Source: Stereocaulon alpinum
Lineage: Eukaryota; Ascomycota; Lecanoromycetes; Lecanorales; Stereocaulaceae
Assembly (NCBI GenBank): GCA_018257865.1
Contig: JAEUBA010000092.1
Span: 60,989-124,988, forward strand
Direction of reading: 5' to 3'
DNA: 64,000 nt
The notes under the pieces are model-generated. The model saw only the letters and a list, made by a program, of their open reading frames with translations, searched no databases and was not told the DNA's origin. Made by a program: the position numbers and the translations under genes. Below, piece after piece: positions 21,592 to 30,948 of this stretch (positions are counted from its first letter, which is position 1; the number at the start of each line of letters is the position of its first letter).

Positions 21592-23689
21592 TCAGAATTG
21601 CCCTCCTTGCTCAATGTAGTTCTGCGTAAAGCCATCTTCCATCGGATCTAGATCGATGAATTCGGCGATATCGCCGTCGCTGGCGGGTTGGATTTGTTGT
21701 GCCTGCCCTTGTGCCTGTGCCTGTGCTTGTGCCTGCGCTTGACCCTGACCCTGGCCCTGACTCTGCACCTGCCCTTGTCCCTGTCCGGTCTCCGAAACAG
21801 CCAAGCCTGCCATCATAGTTGCAGGAACGTTAGTAGCACCACCAGGGAAGATGTTGTCCTCCACCGGCCCATCCAACCCCCTACTAATCTTCGTCCCCTG
21901 CGGAACCGCCTTCCCAAACGTCTCCAGCCGATCTTTATACCTCGTCCCCGCCTTCCCAGCGGCGCTATTAGCGTCTCCGCGGCCATTAATCCAGGTTCCT
22001 ACGTCTGTAATGATGCCTTGGGAGAGATCTTGTTGGAAGTGTGCATGCAGGATAGGGAGCAAGATGCTGGACTCGTACCAGCGGCCTTTGATCTGTTCGA
22101 TGCCGATACGGGCGGCTACTTGGGTTAGCTTCCAGTGGGAGATTGTGCGGGCGGAGACTTTGGCGTAGGTTATGCGGTTGCGGTAATCGAGGTCTTGGCG
22201 GAGGCGGATGGGGAGGTTGGGGTTTACGGGGGGGTCTTGGTTGGGTGTGTAGGGCGTTGAGGTGTAGTGGTAGACATCGCCAACTACGTGTATGGTTGCG
22301 GAGGCGACATTTGTGGAGTTTGGTTTTAGCTTTTCGATGATTTGGTGGATGATTAGGATATCTTGACCGTTGCCTGGGCGGAGACGGACTGGTTCCCCAA
22401 CCCAGAGCTTCTCACCACCAAGGAACATGCCGTTGTAGGTGCGCTCGCCTGTGGTGGTTGTATTGTTACTTAAGGGCTCGATGAGAGCAAAGCTGTCGTC
22501 TATCATCTTTGCTGCGAGGATACTGCCGTCTACTTCTGCATCGCCGACGCCATAGCGCCCTTCGATGACAGCTTTCCAGTCCACAGTGTTGTAATGAGGG
22601 TTTGAGGCCGCCAAGGCCTGGTGTGTAGGGCCGGGTGCACTCCATGCAAGCCAAGGGCGTAGGTCTGTCTCCGCGGAGATGACTTTAGTGGCTGGATGGG
22701 CGAATGGATGAGAGAGCGGCTGAACGAGATACCGTGGTCGATCCTGGTTTCGCTGGTCTTTGAATAGCTCACGCTTAGTTATCACGGAGAGGCCCCAGGC
22801 GGTCCCTCTGTTGAACCATGTAAGCTCGCCCGGGCGATAGATGTACCTGTTGTAGTGGGCGTCCTGGTCTTGCTCACGAGACTTGGGCGATGGTAATGGA
22901 TTTGGCGTCAAAACTGGTGTAGTAGGAGCACGAGGAGCAGAAGAGTTGGAAGCTGGTAGCCCAGCTTTGGGAACAGGTGGCGGTATTACCACTTTGGGAG
23001 CCACTTTACTGGAAGGTTTATTGTCTTGAGAAGAGGAACGCTGCTGTTGCTTCACAATCACTTGGGGATTCGTGGCGAAACTCTGGGGTTTTGTGGCGAC
23101 ATTCTCTTTCTTGATTGGGGGTGCTTCTTTCCTCATGGGAGCAAAACTATCTCTCCCCGGCAAAGGCTTGACTTCTTGAATCCATTCCGGCGCACAATGC
23201 TTACAAGAACAATCGGTACGGTCGTCACTCTTACCCTCCGCCAGCCACAGCAGATGCGGGAAGAAGTCAAGAGCGCTCTTGTACCGCTTCTTGCGGCCTA
23301 CTGGATAGCCGTAGAGAAAGAACGCATCTTAGCATTTATCAGAACGTATCATTTTGGGGTTTGATGGCTTTTAAGAACTCACCTGTTTTACCCCGATCTT
23401 TCCTCACATTCTTATACAACCGGTAGTTCTCAGGAAAATCCACAAGTATCCACTTCTGATCTGCCTGGCCTTTCTGCTCCCGATGCAGCATGCCACCAAG
23501 AATACGTTTCCATTCCTGCGCTACCTCATGATACACTGGGAGAAGTTCAAAGTAGTCGTCTTCGCTAGCTTCTCTGTTGAGTTGGACATCAGTCGGCCCG
23601 TTAGATTCCCTGCCATGCTTCTTGGTCTTGATCTCTCGCTCGCCATCTGAACGGGCAATCCAGACTGGCTTGTAATAGGCCACGGACAT
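21592..23689 (-). CDS. clr2: Clr2-type transcription-silencing protein
   Basis: Homologue of S. pombe Clr2, the SHREC-complex scaffold that acts in heterochromatic gene silencing. Exons 23689-23383 and 23327-21592 give 680 residues. The N-terminal transcription-silencing domain is visible as AQEWKRILGGML, WILVDFPENYRLYKN and, across the intron, GKTDAFFLYGYP, then SALDFFPHLLWLAEG and a C-x-C-x2-C cluster (CSCKHC) that could bind zinc. The Clr2 core follows: RPGELTWFNRGTAWGL, RPWLAWSAP, GMFLGGEKLWVGEPVRL and RNRITYAKVSARTISHWKL. A Pro/Ser-rich linker separates the two. Near the C-terminus a 30-residue Gln/Gly/Ala repeat is encoded by a hexanucleotide array. The intron (GTGAGT donor, CTAAG acceptor) is needed to link YGYP to the N-domain. 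The next gene upstream on the same strand is a SNF2-PHD remodeler. Confidence 0.9.
21697..21790 (-). repeat. Hexanucleotide repeat coding Gln-Gly/Gln-Ala
   Basis: Tandem imperfect hexamers (CAGGGN / CAGGCN on the coding strand) inside the Clr2 gene encode alternating Gln with Gly, Ala, Val or Ser. Confidence 0.85.
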
Positions 23690-24401
23690 GATGGGAGTAG
23701 AGATCGTCTTGCAGATAGTTGGCTGCGCTAGCTCTTGTTGAGGTGAAAAAGAGCACTAGAACTGCGCAAAACAAAGAAAAACTTCAACTTGGGAGATGAT
23801 ATTCACCCTCTACTCATCATGGTCTTACAACCAATTAGACGAATCGAAACAATGAGACCAGTATGTTTGACAGAGAGCTGAGTTGTGGTCACCCTAGGTG
23901 GTAGGAGCTTGTTGTAAGAAAAAGCCGCCAAATTCCAAGTCCACGTCAATGGTGGCCAACGATACAGCGCTAGTAATGCCAAGACTCTACATTCACATCG
24001 AATTAGCTATCTTTTCAGGTTGGATATAGTACTACGTCGACCAGGACGGCTACACGAGCGCTTGAGTACATTATCTGAGAGAACTGGAATGGTTCTTTAT
24101 CATCAAAACTGCGTTAATCTATGGGAGTGGTACAAAGCTACACCTAAGCTACACACGAAGAAAAGCATGCATTGCACACGCATAGAACTCATGCCTCCTA
24201 GTACAGCCAGATAGGCAGCCATGATGGCTGAAACGAACGCGTTAGAAACCCGCGTAGAGTACATCATCACACAGTCTCGTACACTGAGCCCACTCCTTTC
24301 CCCAAGGGGTATATGCCAAACCTGCAACCTACGCCATTGCTGCATAAAGAACATTGTGATCGAAGTTCCTGCGCGTGATTGAAACCGAGATGAAATCATA
24401 A
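23690..24401. other. Intergenic between two minus-strand genes
   Basis: 712 bp presumably holding the Clr2 promoter and the 3' UTR of the SNF2 gene. No supported frame; the short open frames on both strands overlap and resemble nothing known. Confidence 0.55.
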
Positions 24402-27400
24402 TTAGGCACCTGCGGTCACGCTGAACCTCGGCGAACGTTTCGTGGGAGATATCTTGAAAGATGACAGAGCGGCTTGTGCAGCTTTGCGTTTCCGGCTGCC
24501 TGCTGAGGAAGCATCGTCCAGACTTGTCGCATAAGGAGTGGTAGTCCCGGAGCTCACTAGTGTAGCCTTACGCTTTCGACTACCAGTTGAAGCAGCATCA
24601 TCGAGACCTGCAAAGCTAGGAGTTGTGATGCCGGAGCTCTCTAGAGTCGTAGCACTGGTCCAGGACTCTGCTGGAGTCGGAGGTGCTGTTGTCTTGACCG
24701 TGACAGCTGCAGCAGCGGCAACCAGAGCCTGCTCTTCCACTGCGTTCTGGTACCTTTTGTCGATCTTGCCAGCCTCTCGGGTGCAGAACTTTCGTGCTTT
24801 GTCATCTTCCAAATGGTGAGCATGGCAGTTCGGACACTTGATGTAAAAGGCTTGCTGGACTGCTGGGAAACCTAACAGCTCGTACTCTTTTAAATTTTCG
24901 CCAAGGAGATCTGTCTTATCCCAGTCGAGGCAATCTTCGCAGTACCCTCGCTCACACCAACGGCACCGGTAGATCATGCCACCAGCATTTGTCGTATTTT
25001 GTTCACAGTCTGCGCATTGATGCTGAGGGCAGTGGAAATGCATCTTGCCCTTAGACTTAGCTTTGAAGTCCCTGTCAAGGCAGCCGTAATGGTAAGACCG
25101 AGGACAACCAGAACAGAGAATCAAATCGCCGCCATCCCAGCAGACTTGACATTGCTCTTGATTCACTACGTCCGGCTTCTTCTCCCTCTTAGCTTCAGCC
25201 AAGCGTGGATCTTTGCCAGCCATTGTAGGCACTGCCTCCCACGCACCGCAGTTCACGCTTTCTTTACTAACTTCATAGCCATCAATCATGACCGTAGTAT
25301 TCTTGCCAACCCGTCTTGATTCTCTGGACCATTCTTGCGCAATGCCATCGAACCCAGATTCCTTGACTTTGTGGTGTTTCTTGCCCTGGAACACGCGGGA
25401 CTCGACCTGCTCGATCTGCGATAGCCACTTCTTCTCATCTTCCTCTTTCACAGAAACACCAGCTTGGGTCTGCTCAGCCACATGGATATCCGCAGGTTTA
25501 TCCTTACACTTCTCGAGCATTGTTGCCCAGTCCCAACCAATCATCTCATTAATGTCCAGCTCCGGGTGAGCTAGGGTTTGGGCACCCCGTCTCATGATAG
25601 ACATCAGCTCGCTGGTACCCAACTGCGGCATCTCATCTTCATCGACGATCTTGCCTCCAGGGCCTTTCTTCTTAATCTTCGAAGCCGATTGCACATGAAT
25701 GTCTCTCATCGCTTCAGTAACCTTTGCAGACAGATACAGCTTCTTCTGGATCCGGCCCATCATCTGCTCCTCCACAGTGCCCTGAGTACAGAGCTTGTAT
25801 ACCGTGACCGGGTTTTTCTGCCCAATGCGATGCGCGCGAGCCTCGGCTTGAAGCATGATCTGGGGGTTCCAGTCCTGGTCGAGCATCACAACGTCTGATG
25901 CTGTAGCGAGGTTGATTCCTAAACCACCAGCACGCGTGGAGATCAGCATGATGCGGTACTCCGAATCCTCTTGGTTGAACATCCTTATTCCAAGATTCCT
26001 TCTCGCACGTGTGGTACGTCCATCAAGTCTTACGTACTTGAACTCTTCCCCATTACCGCCACGAAGCGCAAGAAAGTCCTCGCAGCAGTCTAGCATACCA
26101 GTAAACCCAGAGAATATCAGGATTTTTTTCTTTTGTTTTACCACCAACTCATTGATGATCTTATCTAATACGATGAACTTTGCTGAAGCATGTATGACAT
26201 GCTCACCCAGGTAGTATGGATCAGGCTCTGCGTGGGGCAGGATGTAAGGATGATTGCAGCACTTTCGAAGCTGCATCAAGATATTCATCAGCTTTTTCCA
26301 AGCTGAGGTCTGTTTGTCGTCGCTAGTCTCATGCTCAATGGCTTGCCGCATGATCTCTTTACTCTCCTCCCACTCAGCTCGAGCATCTGGCTCACACGCA
26401 GTGGTGTCCATAGCTTCGAGCTCTTCGATGTCCTTGTTCTTCAAGATATCCATGTCGCGTGACTCCTGTTCAAGAGCAAGAGCCTCCTTCGTATGTGCGC
26501 CTTTGAACAGCTCCTCGAGCAATCCGTGATCAGCGCGTGTGAGCAATCTCATATACCAGAAACGTTGCATGGGTGTTAATGGAACGTAAAGTAGGACCTC
26601 GGTTTTTGGCGGAAGGTTCAGGTCTACTCCTGGACTGTTCTTCATGCGGCGAAGCATGATGACCTCAAGTAAGCGGCGGGCGTCATCCATGACTTTAGTA
26701 TTTGCTTGCCCTTTCGAGAGGTTGAAGGACTCCTTGAATAGTTCCGAAGTTTTCTCGGTGAATACCTCTGGGTAAAGCCAATGGAGTAAAGCCCACAATT
26801 CCACCATGTTGTTCTGCAATGGTGTTCCGGTAAGTATCAGCCGATATTCGGCGCCTAGTCCCTGCAAAGCCTTTGATATCAAGCTGAGATCGTTCTTGAT
26901 CTTGTGGCCCTCGTCCAAGACGACATAGCTCCAAACAAAAGCCTTCTTGAACCAGCCCTGCTCTGCCAGAAAGCCTTCGTAGGTTGTTACGATTAGGTCA
27001 ACACCACGTTCGTCAGCAGCATCATCCAAGTCGGATTCCAAGTCAATGATTGGTTTGCCTGTAGCGGTGCGACGGTCATTCTTCTTCTTGCGAAAAGTCC
27101 TCGTCTGGTTTCCGTATATATCGATCTCACCAGTCGCTATCTTCTTTAATCGGTCACGCTCGTGCGCCGAGCCGTGAAAACGTAATACCTTTAGACCAGG
27201 CGTCCATTTCCGCGACTCAGCCATCCAAGAGCTGAGGACACTGAGAGGACATACTACAAGACATGGTCGGTTCTCTGTGTTGGAGGTCTGTTTCTTGTTC
27301 TCTTTGAGGAATTGGAACAACGACAAAGTTTGCAGGGTCTTTCCAAGACCCATCTCGTCTCCAAGAATGCCAGATATACCGTTTCTGTAGAGGTAGACGA

Positions 27401-28201
27401 GGAACGACAGGCCCAATAGCTGGTAGGGTTTCATGACAGCCTCAACTCTACATAAGAATCAGTCCCATTGAAGATAATGCCTATCGAGATTTATTGGACT
27501 TACCCTTTCGGTTGTTGTTCAAGTACTTCATACGGCACACTTATGTCCTTTTTCTCTGCACGTTGGGCGACAAGCCGTTGGATGTGATTCCCTTCAGGTA
27601 GTAAAGGTAAGAAGAGGTCCTTCTGGGCAATGAAGAAGTTCCCTCTCTTTCCAGCGGTCTCGGTAGCAATGTAGTCCCTGACCTCATTACGCGCTGTCCG
27701 GGGTGCTTCTTTCAATATGATCTTTGATTTTTTGGTGGAGGCTTTATGAGTTAGCTTCCTCTTCTTGATTACAGGCTTGTCCCCATTTTCTTGGGCTCGG
27801 AGGGAAAGTTGTAGTTCCTTGGGCTGGCGCAATGCATGACCTGCAGCCGAAAGGCGAGGTGGGGGAGTCTTGGGAGGCTCGATCTCTTCAACTTCATCGT
27901 CATCCTCAAGATCGACGATGCTGATACGCTTTCGTATAGGTTTCTCTGGTGATGAAAACGTAGAGTCGCCAGATATACGGCCATTGTCTTCTGAATCGCT
28001 TGAGATCTCGTAGGAGACCTGCTCTTTTTGGCGTAGACCACGCTTGGCCTGCATGGTGATTGGGAAGGTGAGGGGAGAAACGGGTTGCACAAAGGCAGAT
28101 TTCTTTTGTTGAGGTTTGGGAGAGAATGCTGCAAGGATCTGAGACGCTGTTCGGAACTTCGACGGCGAACTTCTTGGACATGTGGGGTCTGGAGTCGCCA
28201 T
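24402..28201 (-). CDS. SNF2-family chromatin remodeling ATPase with C-terminal PHD fingers
   Basis: ATP-dependent nucleosome remodeler. Exons 28201-27504 and 27447-24402 give 1247 residues. Residues 1-235 are disordered with basic clusters. SNF2 motifs follow: MKPYQLLGLSFLVYL (~238), GDEMGLGKTLQTL (~262, Walker A), VVLDEGHKIKN (~408, DEGH in place of DEAH), LTGTPLQN, then the C-terminal lobe with RLDGRTTRARRN, STRAGGLGINL and QAEARAHRIGQKNPV. About 975-1100 carry Cys/His-rich zinc fingers: CQVCWDGGDLILCSGCPRSYH and a second cluster CADCEQ...CRWCERGYC. PHD fingers usually read histone tails. The subfamily is unclear: the ATPase resembles ISWI/HELLS-type enzymes, but PHD fingers placed C-terminally are unlike yeast Isw1/2. 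The tail has two tandem ~25-residue units each ending SRKRKA, a likely nuclear localisation signal. The intron has a GTAAGT donor and GTAG acceptor. Confidence 0.92.
24480..24638 (-). repeat. Tandem 25-residue duplication in SNF2 C-terminus
   Basis: Two 75-nt coding units (24638-24564 and 24554-24480) separated by 9 nt. Both encode SSGxTTP...LDDA(A/S)S(T/A)GSRKRKA. Confidence 0.85.
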
Positions 28202-28653
28202 TGGACTAGAGGTAGGCGATTGTGGACATATTGGATATTACACGTATGGTAGTTGAGGTTGATAGACAGTGAAAGCTCACTTTCTGATTGGGGATGTGAT
28301 TTCAGGCTGTGTTCGGTTCAGGCGAAAGTAAGCGACAATTAGGCAGCGTAGCTTGAGGTTGGGAAGTACAGGCACTGTTCAGCGATTTCTTAGGCAATTA
28401 GCCCAATTTGTGACCAAAGGAAGAGAATGCAAAAGCAACATTGGTGAGTTGGTGAAGGTTGATGGCCTCTCCTTGGTAAGACGTTGCGCTTCACCGTAAG
28501 TACCTAAGTTAAAGGAAAGTCGCGTCAGAGACAAATATTCGCGCGTATCTTCCCGCGTTCCACCATCGTTTTGGCCCCCAACCTCTTTATCTCCGCAAAC
28601 GTCCATAGTCTAGAACCCTGTTCATGTTACCGTACAAGCAAACTGTTCTATTT
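28202..28653. promoter_or_regulatory. Divergent promoter region (SNF2-PHD / POP4)
   Basis: 452 bp between divergent start codons, so the promoters of both genes are expected here. No TATA box stands out. If POP4 begins at the alternative upstream ATG (28624) the gap shrinks to 422 bp. Confidence 0.45.
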
Positions 28654-29450
28654 ATGGCATCCTCTAAACACGTTGCGCAAACCCTCCTCGAGCAGGCCCA
28701 TTCACCTGCTGCAGCAGCCACTATATTCACAGACAAGGTTCTTCGCAAGCCCCTGCACCTCCGCCCCACTTCGCCAGATCCCACCTCCCAGGATGCTCGC
28801 GCCAGGCGAAGATTACAACGCCTCCGAAAGGAAGGAAAGTCGCAGCGGCGCCGGAAACCAAAGCCGCTGTCGGCGAAGGAAAAGCGAGTAACCGGCATCT
28901 ACGACATACCAGATGATCAGAAGAAGTATGCAATTTATGTGCCACTACATAGAATGTGGCTGGCCTATATATGGGAGATCCTGGGCATGAAGGAGGGTGG
29001 AAAGGCTTTTGTGACGGCTCAGAGCATAGGGGCCAAACTTGCAAGTGCGGATTACCATGGGGCAGAGGTGACCGTCATGAGAAGCAGATGCGTGGGTATG
29101 GTCAGCTTGACTGGAATTGTGGTTCGGGATACAAAGTTCACTTTCCAGATTATCACCAAAAAGAATGAGCTGAAGAGTAAGCATCATTCGACTTTTCCAA
29201 GACCAGAGCGGTATCTTTACTGACCTGGATATTAGCCATACCGAAGAAGCATACGGTCTTTCGGTTTGACATCCCTCAACCCGGATCAAAACTGGGTGAA
29301 AGCGACATTTTAACAGAGCAGACTGAAAAAGACGATGAGAGTCCGCCCCGAGATCTTATCTTTGAGCTACATGGATCACAATTTGAGCATAGAGCCACAG
29401 ATCGGGCGACGAAGAAGTTCAAGCAGAGCAAGAGCTTAATTGATCTATAA
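28654..29450 (+). CDS. POP4: RNase P/MRP protein subunit Pop4 (Rpp29)
   Basis: Protein subunit shared by RNase P (tRNA 5' maturation) and RNase MRP (rRNA processing). Exons 28654-29176 and 29236-29450 give 245 residues. The Rpp29/UPF0086 core is clear: YVPLHRMWLAYIWEIL, LASADYHGAEVTVMRSRCVG, VSLTGIVVRDTKFTFQII, then after the intron IPKKHTVFRFDI, and the ending FELHGSQFEHRATDRATKKF. The intron (donor GTAAGC, acceptor ATTAG) is essential; without it the frame stops at 29223 before the last beta strands. A basic segment (RRRLQRLRKEGKSQRRRKPK) precedes the core, as in other eukaryotic Pop4 proteins. I prefer the start at 28654 (MASSKHVAQ) over an in-frame ATG ten codons upstream because the typical fungal N-terminus begins around there. 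Confidence 0.92.
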
Positions 29451-29517
29451 TCTTGTCCATACTACTGGGCCTCCCACAAGCCGTTCTTAGCTAGCGAGCA
29501 TGGCTCCCCTCTTACGG

Positions 29518-30591
29518 TCATGGAAGATACCCAACTTTTGCGGAAAGAAGATCCAGCCGAATGTTGTCAATCAGCCTTACAGTCGAGTTGCCTCCTCCAA
29601 GCCCTGTATCCTCGCCCTCTTGAGGATCTTCAACCGGCAACATCTTGATAGCACCACTCAAGATCGCTCCTTTTTCCGCCGTCACCTCATCCAATTCGTC
29701 TAATGTGTCCGGATCCGCTATTGAGATGTAGTCGATCTCGAACAATGCCCGCTTGCCCTTCGGCAAAGCTTCTTGCTGCTTTCTGACCAACGAGAGCTTG
29801 TCCATGGCTGCATTGTACAGATATCTCCTCTTCCGAGCTCCTCTGGCAAACACTTGCTGGACCTGCTTGAAGGAGTTTAGAAGAACAAGTGCTATAGCGC
29901 GCCTCCGTTCTCCAAGGTATACGTTCCGAGAGCTCATTGCCAAACCATCCGGCTCCCGAATCGTAGAGCCTACACGCACCACCGTGCTGAGATGAAAGTC
30001 TCGCACCATTCTTTTGATCACAAATGTCTGCTGAATATCCTTCTGTCCAAAATACACCCTCTCAGGCTGTACTATGTTCAACAGCTTCATGCAGACTGTT
30101 GCAACACCTCTGAAGAAGACAGGTCTTGATGCGCCCTCCAACCTCGCCGACAGAGGAGTAATCGTCACGAATGAGCCCTGGCCGTCGATCTCAGAAGTAG
30201 GAGGTGCACTGGGGTACATCTCTTTCGTGCTCGGCATGAACACAGCAGTGATCTGACCCACCAACTCATTCTTGCTGAACTCGTCTGCCAGGGCTTGGAG
30301 TTTGACTTTATCCTCTGGCCAGGTTCGAGGATAAGAGCTGAGATCTTCGTTGACGCCGAATTGTGTAGGATTGACGTATATTGAGACATAGACGTGATCA
30401 TTTTCCTTCGCAGCTTGCCGAATGAGGGCCAGATGTCCTTGGTGTAGAGCACCCATCGTCGGTACAAAGCCCACACTTCTCTGCGCGAACAACGCCTTCC
30501 GACGCAACTGGCGAAGCTCCGGTACCGTTGTTATTCTGGCGAAGCGCTTTGATTTAGCGACAATGATTCGTTTGATTAGTTGTCGCGGCAT
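29518..30591 (-). CDS. PAN6: Pantothenate synthetase (pantoate-beta-alanine ligase)
   Basis: Catalyses ATP-dependent condensation of pantoate with beta-alanine to pantothenate, the precursor of coenzyme A. Single exon, 357 residues from the ATG at 30591. Nucleotidyltransferase-superfamily motifs are complete: GFVPTMGALHQGHLALI (HIGH-type HxGH), YVNPTQFGVNEDLSSYPRT, RPVFFRGVATVCMKLLN, ERVYFGQKDIQQ and EPDGLAMSSRNVYL (KMSKS-like). Compared with bacterial PanC (about 280 residues) it has insertions, for example after the Pro-Arg-Thr segment and in the C-domain (TGLGGGNSTVRL), as is usual in fungi. A basic N-terminus (MPRQLIKRIIVAKSKRFAR) might be a mitochondrial presequence, which is an inference. 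It converges with POP4 (68 bp between stops) and diverges from DBP7. Confidence 0.95.
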   Translation of the reverse strand: MPRQLIKRIIVAKSKRFARITTVPELRQLRRKALFAQRSVGFVPTMGALHQGHLALIRQAAKENDHVYVSIYVNPTQFGVNEDLSSYPRTWPEDKVKLQALADEFSKNELVGQITAVFMPSTKEMYPSAPPTSEIDGQGSFVTITPLSARLEGASRPVFFRGVATVCMKLLNIVQPERVYFGQKDIQQTFVIKRMVRDFHLSTVVRVGSTIREPDGLAMSSRNVYLGERRRAIALVLLNSFKQVQQVFARGARKRRYLYNAAMDKLSLVRKQQEALPKGKRALFEIDYISIADPDTLDELDEVTAEKGAILSGAIKMLPVEDPQEGEDTGLGGGNSTVRLIDNIRLDLLSAKVGYLP

Positions 30592-30948
30592 CTTGGAGAG
30601 CACACGAGCACACGTATATTCGGTACTGGACCCTATTCATACTCCGGAACGTATTTCAACTTTCAGTAAGACTTTGGGAAGGAGCGCTCCCCAAATCCGA
30701 CACCGTAGATCAGGATGAACGATTGACCACATCATGAGTCAGTGGGCGAGCTGAGGTTCAGAAGTAAGCCGGCTTTGTTGTCGTGATGAAGACTGCTGCG
30801 TTTATACGAGTATCGCGCGAGGAAACCTTTAAGGGCTGGTTAAACCTCGGCTATATTCTACCTCTCGAAATGTTCGCTGAGAGTTGCACTTGTATTGCCC
30901 CTCTGGGTCACTTACCTATAGTAACCGAACAGGGCTACACAACTCGTC
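30592..30948. promoter_or_regulatory. Divergent promoter region (PAN6 / DBP7)
   Basis: 357 bp separate the two divergent start codons. Assigned as promoter region by position; no specific element was identified. Confidence 0.45.

Noticed and set aside
28587..29289. Minus-strand open frames across POP4
   Set aside because: They overlap the well-supported POP4 exons and encode no recognisable motif.
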